Origin: an uncultured Clostridia bacterium
GTDB taxonomy: Bacteria; Bacillota; Clostridia; TANB77; CAG-508
DNA length: 64,000 nucleotides
Reading direction: 5' to 3'
Assembly: GCA_934120045.1 (NCBI GenBank)
Contig: CAKOTF010000008.1
Coordinates: 17,049-81,048 of the forward strand
Within the stretch, counting starts at the first letter, position 1. Every line of letters starts with the position of its first letter. Below, piece by piece: positions 1 through 9,494 of this stretch. The notes under the pieces were generated by a model. It was not told the DNA's origin and did not search any database. It was given only the letters and a program-made list of their open reading frames with translations. The position numbers and the translations under genes were made by a program.

Positions 1-1065
<1,065 letters not shown>

Positions 1066-1088
1066 TCAAACCTCCAATCTAACAAAAA

Positions 1089-1130
1089 AGAGACATCAAA
1101 GTACAATACGAGTACTTTTGACATCTCTTA
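1089..1130 (-). terminator. Hairpin terminator after the small unknown gene
   Basis: AGAGA-ca-TCAAAGTAC at 1089-1104 pairs with GTACTTTTGA-ca-TCTCT ending at 1128, with a small symmetric internal loop. On the minus strand it is followed by a run of T (complement of the A-run at 1084-1089). It lies between the 1277-1546 gene and the recombinase remnant. Confidence 0.55.
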
Positions 1131-1276
1131 AATCCGTTTAACAAAATACAATATAATTGTAATATAATATAAATTTTTCAAAGTGCTCGTAAACATATAG
1201 CTTTTGACGAACAGTTATATGTAATTAATTGACTATATTATATCACGATTTCAAGAAATGTCAAATATTTACAATT

Positions 1277-1546
1277 TTATATTTTTTTCAAATATTCTTC
1301 TAACTCTGATAATTTAATCTTTTTAGTTAAGTTAGCGATATAAACATCATTTGAATAATTAAAAACTAAAAAAGTAATATTTTTAATAATCACTCTATGT
1401 GGCTCAATATATTTAAGATTAGTTTTATCTAGTTTCCTAATGCTACCATTTACAAAAGTAGGAGTAACTTTAGCAAACTCACATATAAATTCAAGTCTTT
1501 GTTTTAAACTTTCCTCAAATCGCAATTCTTGCTTAATTATCTTCAT
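1277..1546 (-). CDS. Unknown 89-residue protein
   Basis: I do not recognise this small basic protein. A ribosome-binding site resembling AAGGATGG lies a few bases upstream of the ATG, so translation is plausible. The first third is Lys/Glu-rich and probably helical. The middle alternates hydrophobic and polar residues (YIEPHRVIIKNITFLVF), suggesting beta strands, and the C-terminus ends in an amphipathic helix (KLSELEEYLKK). This pattern is faintly like the end of a LytTR DNA-binding domain, but the match is too weak to name. It sits beside the recombinase remnant and may be cargo of the same lost element. It has its own terminators on both sides. Confidence 0.5.
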   Translation of the reverse strand: MKIIKQELRFEESLKQRLEFICEFAKVTPTFVNGSIRKLDKTNLKYIEPHRVIIKNITFLVFNYSNDVYIANLTKKIKLSELEEYLKKI

Positions 1547-1598
1547 TTTCTTACACCATCCTTTCGTTTGGATGATTTTATATTGTTTTTAGTCAACA

Positions 1599-1636
1599 AA
1601 AAAATCAACCAGATTTTATTTTCTGATTGATTTTTG
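1599..1636. terminator. Bidirectional hairpin terminator
   Basis: AAAATCAACCAGA (1601-1613) pairs with TCTGATTGATTTT (1622-1634), with one wobble. Runs of A on the left and T on the right let it act on either strand. It separates tRNA-Leu from the accessory gene at 1277-1546. Confidence 0.6.
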
Positions 1637-1676
1637 TATCTCTCTGTTCTATAAAAAGTTCGAACAGAAACGTCAT

Positions 1677-1760
1677 TGGTGCGGATGAAGGGACTTGAAC
1701 CCCCACGTCGTTGACACTGGTTCCTAAGACCAGCGCGTCTGCCAGTTCCGCCACATCCGC
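1677..1760 (-). tRNA. tRNA-Leu (anticodon TAG)
   Basis: The minus strand folds into an 84-base tRNA. The acceptor stem GCGGATG/CATCCGC is followed by discriminator A and an encoded CCA. The D-arm contains GGCAGACGC, and the anticodon stem CTGGT/ACCAG encloses loop CTTAGGA, giving anticodon TAG. A long variable arm, the hallmark of class II tRNAs, precedes the T-arm GGGGGTTCAAGTCCC. It decodes CUN leucine codons. A good promoter lies just upstream. Confidence 0.95.
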
Positions 1761-1780
1761 ATATTTACTTGACAAATGTT

Positions 1781-1810
1781 ATTTTAGCACAACACTAATT
1801 ACATTGTCAA
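1781..1810 (-). promoter_or_regulatory. Promoter of tRNA-Leu
   Basis: On the minus strand TTGACA (complement of 1805-1810) and TAAAAT (complement of 1781-1786) are 18 bases apart and end about 20 bases before the tRNA. The promoter lies inside a perfect 9-base inverted repeat, ACTTGACAA (1767-1775) and TTGTCAAGT (1804-1812). Confidence 0.65.
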
Positions 1811-1867
1811 GTATTTTACCAAAAATATTTAATTTATTTTATTCATAATTGAACATTTTTATAACTA

Positions 1868-2059
1868 TTATTTTATAAACATAACTAAAACTCCACCCAT
1901 CACACACACAATTGTTCCAAGCATTTTTAGCCCTGTTGTTGCTTCATTTTTATCACCAAAACTAAAATATTTTTTAGTAATCAAACGAGCATCATATATC
2001 ATTATTACTCCTGCTAAAGCTATTAAAGCTCCTATTAATCTTCCTATTATTTGCCACAT
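1868..2059 (-). CDS. Small two-helix membrane protein
   Basis: This 63-residue protein has a hydrophobic N-terminal segment (about residues 4-22, IIGRLIGALIALAGVIMIY) and a second one at 45-62. A polar loop between them contains DARLITKKYFSFGDKNEA. The layout is that of a small integral membrane protein. I recognise it only as a conserved-looking hypothetical. It starts 16 bases after the recG stop codon and is very likely cotranscribed with recG. No catalytic residues are apparent. Confidence 0.65.
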   Translation of the reverse strand: MWQIIGRLIGALIALAGVIMIYDARLITKKYFSFGDKNEATTGLKMLGTIVCVMGGVLVMFIK

Positions 2060-2075
2060 TTTTATCTACATCCTT

Positions 2076-4121
2076 TTAAATTTCTATTCTTGAACTAAAT
2101 TTTTCTTTTACTAATTCATTTAGTTTTATATTTTTTTCTTTTTCAAGTAATGGATCATCTGCCATAATTTCCATTGCTATTTTTTGAACCTTTTTCAAAG
2201 TTCCCATATCTTCAAATAAATTTGCTATTTTAAATTCTGGAATACCATGTTGCTCTGTTCCAAAAAAGTCTCCTGAACCTCTTAATTCCAAATCTTTTTC
2301 AGATATTATAAATCCATCATTTGTCTGACACATTACTTTCATTCTTTCTTTTGTTGTTTTTCCATTTCCTTCAAATTTCAAAATACAATATGATTGATAT
2401 TCTCCTCTTCCAACTCTTCCTCTCAATTGATGTAATTGTGCAAGTCCAAATCTTTCTGCATTTTCAACTACCATAATACTCGCATTAGGTACATTTACTC
2501 CTACTTCAATTACTGTTGTTGATATCAGTATTTGTATTTCTCCATTTTTAAATTGTTCCATTATTTCATCTTTTTCTTTTGCTTTCATTTTTCCATGTAA
2601 ATATGCTACTTTGTAATTGCTAAATGTTTCGTTTTTATATTTTTCTTCTAATTCAATAACAGATTTTAAACCTAATTCTTCATTTTCTTCAACTAATGGA
2701 CATACAATATATGCTTGTCTTCCTTCATCTATTTGCTTTTTTACAAATGTATTTACTCTTTCTGTCATTTCCTTTGTAACTGCAAATGTTTCTATTTTTT
2801 TTCTATTTGGTGGAAGTTCGTCTATTATTGATATATCTAAGTCTCCATATAATATTAATGCTAATGTTCTTGGAATTGGTGTTGCAGACATTGCTATTAT
2901 GTCTGGATTTTGTCCTTTATTTGAAATTGTTGCACGCTGTTTTACTCCAAATCTGTGTTGTTCATCTGTTACTACTAATCCTAAATTTTTAAATATTACA
3001 TTTTCCTCTAGCATTGCATGTGTTCCAATTAGTATGTCAATTTCTCCATTTTGTAATCTTTCTAAAAGTTCCATTTTTTTCTTTTTGGTTATGCTTGATA
3101 TTAATAATTCACACCTTATTCCAAATTGATTTAATATTGATTCAAAACTCTCTAAATGTTGACTTGCAAGTATTGCTGTTGGTGCCATTATTGCTACTTG
3201 ATATCCAGATTTTACTGCTTTATATGCTGCTATCATTGCTACAATTGTTTTTCCTGAGCCTACATCCCCTTGTAATAATCTGTTCATTGAATGTGGACTT
3301 TCCATATCATTATCAATTTCTTCTAATACTCTTAATTGTGCTTTTGTTAAATTAAATGGTAATTTATTTATAACATCTGACATTTTTACATTTTTATCAA
3401 ATTTTATTCCATTTCTATCTTTATCATAATTGTTTTTTAATTTTAACAATGCTAATTGTGTTATTAAAAGTTCTTCAAATACAAGTCTTTCTCTTGCCTT
3501 ATTAAAGTCTGAAAATTCATGTGGAAAATGTATTCTTTCTATACATGTATTTATATCTAATAAATTGTTTTCTTTTAATACATATTCTGGCAATGTTTCG
3601 TCTAATTTTCCAAATACTTCTGTTAATCCATTTTCCATTATTTTTCTTAATGTATTTTGCTTTAGTTCATATGTTAATGGATAAATAGGTATTATTTTTC
3701 CTGTGTTTTTACTCTGATCTATTTCATCATAAACAGGTGAATTCATTTCAATTCTATTTCCTTTTTTGGCTACTTTTCCAAAAAATCTATATAATCTTCC
3801 TGGTGAAAATACACTTTTTAAATATCCTTGATTAAACCATGTTATATAACATGTTCCTGTTTGATCTTTTACTATTAGTCGACTTATTACCATCTTTCCT
3901 TTTCTATATTCTGAAATTTTTCCTGTTGGCATTGCTTCTATTAAAACTTCTTCTCCATCTTCACATTCATATATATTTTTTGGCTTGCTTCTGTCTTCAT
4001 AGTCTCTTGGATAATATGTTATTAAGTCTTTTAATGTATATATTTTTAGTTTATTTAATAATACTTCTCTATTAGGACCTACTCCTTTTACATATTTTAT
4101 CTCTTTATTTAAATCTACCAT
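2076..4121 (-). CDS. recG: ATP-dependent DNA helicase RecG
   Basis: RecG reverses stalled replication forks and processes Holliday junctions. The 681 residues match the usual family length. An N-terminal helical and wedge/OB region (about 1-160) is followed by two helicase lobes. Walker A is GDVGSGKT at 285-292, the DEQH box is at 386-389, and the C-terminal lobe carries the QLRGRVGRG motif typical of RecG and Mfd. The N-terminal KGVGPNR hairpin-helix-hairpin-like motif is also present. All key residues appear intact. It ends 16 bases before the start of the small membrane protein. The spoIIIA operon lies upstream on the same strand. Confidence 0.97.
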   Translation of the reverse strand: MVDLNKEIKYVKGVGPNREVLLNKLKIYTLKDLITYYPRDYEDRSKPKNIYECEDGEEVLIEAMPTGKISEYRKGKMVISRLIVKDQTGTCYITWFNQGYLKSVFSPGRLYRFFGKVAKKGNRIEMNSPVYDEIDQSKNTGKIIPIYPLTYELKQNTLRKIMENGLTEVFGKLDETLPEYVLKENNLLDINTCIERIHFPHEFSDFNKARERLVFEELLITQLALLKLKNNYDKDRNGIKFDKNVKMSDVINKLPFNLTKAQLRVLEEIDNDMESPHSMNRLLQGDVGSGKTIVAMIAAYKAVKSGYQVAIMAPTAILASQHLESFESILNQFGIRCELLISSITKKKKMELLERLQNGEIDILIGTHAMLEENVIFKNLGLVVTDEQHRFGVKQRATISNKGQNPDIIAMSATPIPRTLALILYGDLDISIIDELPPNRKKIETFAVTKEMTERVNTFVKKQIDEGRQAYIVCPLVEENEELGLKSVIELEEKYKNETFSNYKVAYLHGKMKAKEKDEIMEQFKNGEIQILISTTVIEVGVNVPNASIMVVENAERFGLAQLHQLRGRVGRGEYQSYCILKFEGNGKTTKERMKVMCQTNDGFIISEKDLELRGSGDFFGTEQHGIPEFKIANLFEDMGTLKKVQKIAMEIMADDPLLEKEKNIKLNELVKEKFSSRIEI

Positions 4122-4221
4122 TTCTATGCCTTTTTCTTTTTTGAGTATATTTTACTATATAGATTTTTAAATTTCAAGGTTTTACATTAGAAAAAAAGGA
4201 ATTCTAATAATTGAATTCCTT

Positions 4222-4839
4222 TTATTTTTTAGTCATGATGTGTATATTTTCAACTTTTGCATTCATTTCTCTTGAAATAATATTTTGAATTTGAGCAATC
4301 TCCTCACTCTTTAAATTATCATCTTCAACCACAACACTCACACTATCAGTATTTACAAAAATTACACAATTAGAAAATCCTTTTGTTGTTATTAAATTTT
4401 CACAAACCATGATTGCATTTTTCTCTTTATTTACATTTGCAATTTCTTGTGTTATTATTGCTTTTTGTTCTTCAGATACATTTGAATTATTAAGCATTTC
4501 TTTATATGTTTCTAATGTTTGTGAATACATTGTATCTCTTTGTAATTTTGATTCTTCATAATAATCATTAGAATTATTGGTACTTTCAGTTTTGGCTATT
4601 TCAGTACTCGTTTCTGTACTTTGTGTTGATTTTGTCTCTAATGTCACATCATTACTACTAACAAATTGTGCATCTCCTAAGTTCTCATCTTCAGAATTTT
4701 CCGTTTGAGTTTCTGCTACTGTTTGGATATTATTTGATTCTGTTGATACATAATTCCAATATCCTAATCCAACCAACATTAATGCAAGTACATATATCGC
4801 TGCTGTACCTGTTTTAAATTTAATTTTTTTCAAATCCAT
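4222..4839 (-). CDS. spoIIIAH: Stage III sporulation protein AH
   Basis: SpoIIIAH is the mother-cell membrane protein that meets forespore SpoIIQ to build the channel crossing the intermembrane space during engulfment. Here 205 residues show a short cytoplasmic N-terminus, one transmembrane helix at about 13-29, a long Ser/Thr/Glu-rich linker (30-95), and a C-terminal domain (about 100-205) with the alternating pattern of the YscJ/FliF-like ring-building fold. A strong GGAGGAATAAT ribosome-binding site precedes the ATG. It is the last gene of the spoIIIA operon (spoIIIAA to spoIIIAH), and the next gene downstream is recG. Confidence 0.92.
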   Translation of the reverse strand: MDLKKIKFKTGTAAIYVLALMLVGLGYWNYVSTESNNIQTVAETQTENSEDENLGDAQFVSSNDVTLETKSTQSTETSTEIAKTESTNNSNDYYEESKLQRDTMYSQTLETYKEMLNNSNVSEEQKAIITQEIANVNKEKNAIMVCENLITTKGFSNCVIFVNTDSVSVVVEDDNLKSEEIAQIQNIISREMNAKVENIHIMTKK

Positions 4840-4910
4840 ATTATTCCTCCTCCATATAAAGAATTAAATTCTAATAATATGCCCTCTTCTAAGTTGTAAT
4901 CAGTTTTCAC

Positions 4911-5504
4911 TTAATTTTTCATCTCAAATACTTGTATTTTATGTATTGCTAGACCTGTAATCGCTTCTACTGCACTAACTATTGATGACTTTATATTTGC
5001 ATTTGAAGCTCCTTGTGCTGTAATTATAGCTCCTTCAATTACTGGCATTATTACTTTTTCTGTTATTGGTTTATTAGTTCCATTTTCATCTGTATATACA
5101 ATTTCTCTTTTTGTCTCAGTTTCTGTACTATTTTTAGTTCCTCCATCTCCGTCATTTTCTTCAGTTTTATTTTCTGAATTTGTTTCATTATACATTGCTA
5201 CAACTTGACTACTTTCAGAATATTTTAATAAAACTTTTACTTTTCCTACTCCATTAATTGTTTCTAAAATATTTTCTAATCTCATTTCTAAATCATCTGT
5301 GTTTTCACTAGTTGATACTTGACTTTCAACATTTCCAGCTAATACTTTTCCTGTGGTATTTGTATTTTTCTTTTCATCTTTTGACCACATATTATTTATT
5401 ATTAATACTGTTATAATTAATATTATTATAAATGCCACAATATTCTCTATTTTTTTCTTTTGATCTGTCTGTTCTTCTCTTTTCTTAAATAATTCTTTTA
5501 GCAT
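4911..5504 (-). CDS. spoIIIAG: Stage III sporulation protein AG
   Basis: SpoIIIAG forms a large oligomeric ring in the mother cell-forespore channel. The ATG at 5504 is chosen because AGGAG lies seven bases before it; an in-frame TTG six bases further upstream is less well placed. The protein has a basic N-terminus, one transmembrane helix (about 22-40, rich in Ile/Leu/Val) and an extracytoplasmic domain with the ring-building motif, including ETINGVGKVKVLLKY and a C-terminal block ending in AVEAITGLAIHKIQV. A Glu/Thr/Asn-rich insertion of about 40 residues corresponds to the beta-insertion of SpoIIIAG. It starts about 14 bases after the spoIIIAF stop. Confidence 0.93.
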   Translation of the reverse strand: MLKELFKKREEQTDQKKKIENIVAFIIILIITVLIINNMWSKDEKKNTNTTGKVLAGNVESQVSTSENTDDLEMRLENILETINGVGKVKVLLKYSESSQVVAMYNETNSENKTEENDGDGGTKNSTETETKREIVYTDENGTNKPITEKVIMPVIEGAIITAQGASNANIKSSIVSAVEAITGLAIHKIQVFEMKN

Positions 5505-5523
5505 AAGCAATCTCCTTTTAAAA

Positions 5524-6018
5524 TTATTTTATAATAATTTTGATTTTATCCTCACTTATCTCATATTCTTCAATTATCTCTTGTTTAATCTTTGAAATTT
5601 TTTGCTCATCATCAACATTTTTTACTTTTACATCTATTGAATGTATTCCAGCATTCTTCTTAGTTGTATCTAGTTCTGCATCTATAGTACATTTTATTAT
5701 TTCTATTCCTACATTTTTGAATTTTGATTTTATATTATTTTCTAATTCATCTAAATATATTTTTTCTAATCTTGCATCCATTGATGATTGTTCTACTTTT
5801 GTTGATGTTGTAATATATTTATCTAAATCGATTTCACTAAATACTAGTTTTTCTTTATTTTTTATAATTGGTGATATTATATTAAATAATACATAAACAC
5901 CTATTACCATTTGAACATATTTTTTATTTTTACTATTTGGTAAAATAAGTTCTAAAATTGTAGCAATTATGACTGCTAATATAACTTGTTCTGCCCATGA
6001 ACTCAAAAAATTTATCAT
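5524..6018 (-). CDS. spoIIIAF: Stage III sporulation protein AF
   Basis: SpoIIIAF is a membrane component of the SpoIIIA-SpoIIQ complex. It has 164 residues, with two transmembrane helices near the N-terminus (about 11-28 and 35-52) and a soluble C-terminal domain with a ring-building-like alternation (ENNIKSKFKNVGIEII, then VKVKNVDDEQKISKIKQEI). Its start codon overlaps the spoIIIAE stop by four bases (ATGA), implying translational coupling. The identification rests on length, topology and its place between AE and AG. Confidence 0.9.
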   Translation of the reverse strand: MINFLSSWAEQVILAVIIATILELILPNSKNKKYVQMVIGVYVLFNIISPIIKNKEKLVFSEIDLDKYITTSTKVEQSSMDARLEKIYLDELENNIKSKFKNVGIEIIKCTIDAELDTTKKNAGIHSIDVKVKNVDDEQKISKIKQEIIEEYEISEDKIKIIIK

Positions 6019-7220
6019 CTATACATCATCCCACTATTCGAAATTTTTATAACTAATGTTATTCCAACTATTAACATTACAGATAATGAACATAATATTC
6101 CTAATAATAGTTTAAATACTCCTCCCATTTCATCTAATACTTTTACTATTTTATCATCTGCTATTGGTTGGACTACTGCTGATGCTAAACTATACATTAT
6201 GCACATTGTTGCAATTTTTATAATAGGTGTTATACATATTCCTATTACTATAATTACTCCTATTAGTCCTATTGCATTTTTTAATATAACTCCACATCCT
6301 AATACACTATCTACAACATCACCTAAAACTTTTCCTACAACTGGTATTATCGTTGAAACTGCCGATTTTGCTGTTTTGGCAGTTATTCCGTCAACACTAC
6401 TACTTAATGTTCCCTCTAATGATACAACACCAACAAATATTGTTAATACTATTCCTAATACCCATACAACACTTGATTTTAGAAATTTTGATAATTTTTC
6501 AATTTGCATTTTTTCTGAAATTTTTGAGATTATTGAAAATACTACTATTATTAAAACTATTGGAATTAATATATTTTTTATTAAATTTGCAATAAAATTT
6601 ATAGCAAATAATATAATTGGTTCTAATAATGATGTTGTTGCTATGCTCCCTGTATACATCATTAATGTTAATAATAGTGGCATTAATACATTTATAAATC
6701 CAACTAAATCATCTGCTGTGTTTTTAACGATTTTTATTATTTCTGTAAAATTTGACATTATAAGTGTTACAATTAATATGTATTGAACAAAATAAATTAT
6801 TTGAGATATATTTTTATTTTCTAGATTATCTGTTACTGATTTTAAAATTCCATGAATTACAATTATTACTAATATACTAATTAATGTTTTTAAGCTTGTT
6901 GTTATTTCTTTTCCAAACATTTTAAATATTTTTTGATATAATGTTTTATTATCTACTTTTCCTTGTATTGCTTGATTTAGCATATCTCCTAAATTTACAT
7001 CTTCAAGGAAATCTCCTGTATATTTGTCTGCTTCTTTTATAAAGCTGTTTATATTAAATTTTTCTTGTGTATTATTCATTATTTCATTTTCTGTATCTGC
7101 AAATACTTTAGTTGGTATAATTATACTTATGAATATAATCATTATTATTATGTATTTTTTTAATTTTCTAAAATTATATTTTTTTCTATAACATCTAAAT
7201 GTTAATATTGATTCATTCAT
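6015..7220 (-). CDS. spoIIIAE: Stage III sporulation protein AE
   Basis: SpoIIIAE is the large polytopic membrane protein of the SpoIIIA complex and may form its transport core. The 401 residues begin with a cleavable-looking signal peptide (hydrophobic stretch about 25-40, then KVFADTENE), followed by a soluble segment and about seven hydrophobic helices between 110 and 395. Conserved family features include TVGDVVDSVLGCGV-like text (here VVGKVLGDVVDSVLGCGV) and a Gly-rich last helix. It overlaps spoIIIAF by four bases. A gap of about 85 bases separates it from spoIIIAD upstream. Confidence 0.93.
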   Translation of the reverse strand: MNESILTFRCYRKKYNFRKLKKYIIIMIIFISIIIPTKVFADTENEIMNNTQEKFNINSFIKEADKYTGDFLEDVNLGDMLNQAIQGKVDNKTLYQKIFKMFGKEITTSLKTLISILVIIVIHGILKSVTDNLENKNISQIIYFVQYILIVTLIMSNFTEIIKIVKNTADDLVGFINVLMPLLLTLMMYTGSIATTSLLEPIILFAINFIANLIKNILIPIVLIIVVFSIISKISEKMQIEKLSKFLKSSVVWVLGIVLTIFVGVVSLEGTLSSSVDGITAKTAKSAVSTIIPVVGKVLGDVVDSVLGCGVILKNAIGLIGVIIVIGICITPIIKIATMCIMYSLASAVVQPIADDKIVKVLDEMGGVFKLLLGILCSLSVMLIVGITLVIKISNSGMMYR

Positions 7221-7307
7221 TTTTTATTTCATTCCTTTTCTCTTGTTCAAATCTAAATTGAAAAACAATTAAATTTTGTCAAGCAAAAATTGTAATTATT
7301 TTTTAAT

Positions 7308-7697
7308 TCATGGTAAAATTTCTATAACTAATTCTAATAAACTCGTTATAATTGGTATTGACATTGCAATAATTATTACTTTACTTCCTATTTCTATTTT
7401 ACTTGCTATTGCTTTTTCTCCTGCATCTGAACAAATACTTACAGCAAATTCTGTTATAAATGCTATTCCTGTAATTTTTAGTAAAATACTTAGAAAACTT
7501 TTATTTATATATGTTTTATTTGCCAATGATTGTAATAAATTAATAATTCCTGTTAGTTTTTGAATTGATAATACTAATATTAATACTCCTGCTATCATTG
7601 ATACATATATCGCAAATTCTGGCTTATATTGTTTTAGAATTACAATTATTATTAGTGCAAGTAAACCTATCCCTATTATTTTAATTACATCTGCCAT
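7308..7697 (-). CDS. spoIIIAD: Stage III sporulation protein AD
   Basis: This small polytopic membrane protein of the mother cell-forespore channel has 129 residues and is largely hydrophobic. Four helices are likely: 7-22, 28-45, 68-85 and 103-127. The segments KQYKPEFAIYVSMIAG and LLKITGIAFITEFAVSICSDAG match the family pattern. It follows spoIIIAC by 33 bases and precedes spoIIIAE, the conserved order. Nothing is unusual about it. Confidence 0.92.
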   Translation of the reverse strand: MADVIKIIGIGLLALIIIVILKQYKPEFAIYVSMIAGVLILVLSIQKLTGIINLLQSLANKTYINKSFLSILLKITGIAFITEFAVSICSDAGEKAIASKIEIGSKVIIIAMSIPIITSLLELVIEILP

Positions 7698-7730
7698 ATT
7701 TCCATCTTATTCCCTTCTATTTGGAATTAC

Positions 7731-7925
7731 TTATAAATCAAATAATGTTCTAACTGTATTAAATAATGAACTTATTTGTTGAATAACCATTGATAATACA
7801 ATTACAAGTCCAGCAAGTGTTGTCATCATTGCTTGATCTTCTCTTCCTGCTCTTACTAATACTTGATGCAATACTGCTACTAAAATTCCGACTGCAGCAA
7901 TCTTAAATAATAAGTTTATATCCAT
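7731..7925 (-). CDS. spoIIIAC: Stage III sporulation protein AC
   Basis: The start at 7925 (MDINLLFKIAAVG) is preferred over an in-frame ATG 33 bases upstream, because AAAGGATG lies six bases before it and the resulting 64 residues match the normal SpoIIIAC length. The protein is two transmembrane helices joined by a short polar turn containing RAGREDQA, a conserved signature of the family. It is a subunit of the SpoIIIA complex, in the standard position between AB and AD. Confidence 0.92.
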   Translation of the reverse strand: MDINLLFKIAAVGILVAVLHQVLVRAGREDQAMMTTLAGLVIVLSMVIQQISSLFNTVRTLFDL

Positions 7926-8000
7926 AAAAAACATCCTTTCTTTTTTCCCTAAATGCAATAGTAAAAAATTGAATTTATTTCAAGACAATACACATTTCAA

Positions 8001-8513
8001 TTAAATTAATATAATTACAAAAACTAGTCCTACAACTACTCCTAATGTTTTATACATTTTTTGATTTTTCTTTCTTGCTTCTTCAGCTTTTTCTATTTGC
8101 ATATTTAAAAAGCTTTCAGTTACTTCAATCTCATTTACTTGACTATCTGCATCAGTTTGTCCTAAGACTTTTCCTAATTCTTTTAAAATATCTTTGTCTT
8201 CTTGTGTTATACTTATATCTGCTTCTTGAATTGCGTCCATCCAAGAATATTTTATATTTTCAAATGCTAATTTATATGTCATGTTTTCAAATATCTCTTC
8301 AATTTTACTTGATTTTTCTTGTGATATTTGATTAAAAATTTCTGCCAATGGCTCATATGTAAATTTTATTTTTGTCTTAATTATGTTTAAAATATTTTTA
8401 AATTGTCTTAATTCTTTTACTCTATTTTCATACATTTTTGAGATTAAAATTCCAATTCCTGTCGACAATGAAAATATCGCAAATAATAATATTGTTTTTA
8501 CGCAATAATACAT
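8001..8513 (-). CDS. spoIIIAB: Stage III sporulation protein AB
   Basis: SpoIIIAB resembles the GspF-type membrane platform proteins of secretion systems and is thought to act with the SpoIIIAA ATPase. The 170 residues begin with a transmembrane helix (5-24, CVKTILLFAIFSLSTGIGIL), continue as a helical cytoplasmic domain and end with a second helix (about 152-170). Its ATG lies inside the 3' end of spoIIIAA (16-base overlap), with AGGAGATT just upstream. Expression is therefore probably coupled to spoIIIAA translation, which matters because that gene carries a frameshift. Confidence 0.9.
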   Translation of the reverse strand: MYYCVKTILLFAIFSLSTGIGILISKMYENRVKELRQFKNILNIIKTKIKFTYEPLAEIFNQISQEKSSKIEEIFENMTYKLAFENIKYSWMDAIQEADISITQEDKDILKELGKVLGQTDADSQVNEIEVTESFLNMQIEKAEEARKKNQKMYKTLGVVVGLVFVIILI

Positions 8514-9392
8514 TTCGAATCTCCTTTCTGTTTAGAATTTAATTGAATTATTCTTTCAAATATATGATTATTTATTAATTGTGCCATCCATGGATTTTTA
8601 CATACATCTTCTATATCATTTCCATGTGCTGTGAAAATTCCTTTAACTCCTGAACACATTACATAATTTATTGCTTCAATGTCTTCTTTACTTCCTATCT
8701 CATCACATGCTATAATTTGTGGCGCCATAGAGCGTACTAGTATTCTCATTGCTTCTGGCTTTGGAACATTGTCTATTACATCTGTTCTTATTCCTATATC
8801 ATTTTGTGGAATTCCTTTATATATTGCTGCAATTTCTCCTCTTTCATCAACCACTCCTATTGTCTGTCCTTTAAATCTTTCAAATCCATTACTTAAGTTT
8901 CTTATTATGTCTCTTAATAATGTTGTTTTTCCACATCCGTGGTGGTGATATTATTAATGTGTTATATATTGTGTTTGTCTCAGAATTTATTATATTTGAC
9001 ATTACTTTTTGACTACATCCAATTTGTTGTCTTGCTATTCTAATATTTAAACTTGATATGTAATTTATATTTATAACCTGTCCATTTTCCATTACTCCAC
9101 TTCCTACTATTCCTACTCTGTTTCCTCCTCTTATTGTTATAAATCCTTCACATATTTGTCTTCTATAAGAATATATTGAGTTTTCACAGATTTTTTCAAA
9201 TGTTTGTAATAGTTCTTGCTGACTTACTATGTATTCTGCTAATACCGTTTCTTGTCCAATTTTTAGACATAATTGTTTATTGCTTCTTAATCGTATTTCT
9301 TCTATTTTGTTTTCTTCTGTTCCTATATTTGATATTATTTCTTTTCTTAATGTTATTGGTAAATATTCTAATACTATTTCTAATTCTGACAC
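8498..9392 (-). pseudogene. spoIIIAA: Stage III sporulation protein AA, frameshifted in Walker A
   Basis: SpoIIIAA is the secretion-type ATPase that energises the SpoIIIA channel. The reading frame starts at GTG 9392, five bases after GGAGG, and gives MSELEIVLEYLPITLRKE and the normal N-terminal domain (RRQICEGFITIRGGNRVG). At the P-loop the frame reads SPPRMWKN, where the family has SPPGCGKTT. One extra base (plus-strand G at 8939) shifts the frame. Removing it restores GCGKTT and continues into VVDERGEIAA (Walker B region) and IACDEIGSKED, ending at 8498. Both halves are otherwise intact and total about 300 residues, the usual length. It is either a recent mutation that disables sporulation or a base-calling error. 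Confidence 0.9.
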
Positions 9393-9430
9393 TTTTTCCT
9401 CCTTTTTTATAAATATTTTTCTACACAACA

Positions 9431-9466
9431 AAAAAGAACATATATTATATATATATGCTCTTTCTT
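9431..9466 (-). terminator. Terminator after yebC
   Basis: An AT-rich hairpin pairs AAAGAACATATAT with ATATATGCTCTTT and is followed by T-rich sequence on the minus strand. It separates yebC from spoIIIAA, so the spoIIIA operon should have its own promoter in this interval (SigE-type in relatives; not resolved here). Confidence 0.5.
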
Positions 9467-9494
9467 TATATTTTAGAACTAATTATTAATTTTT

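Noticed and set aside
4222..9392. A new secretion system in the eight-gene membrane cluster
   Set aside because: Order, sizes and motifs match the known spoIIIAA-AH operon exactly.
8889..9431. Treating the two halves of spoIIIAA as separate genes
   Set aside because: Both align end to end with one SpoIIIAA once a single base is removed; the first half ends in a shifted Walker A motif and the second has no ribosome-binding site.
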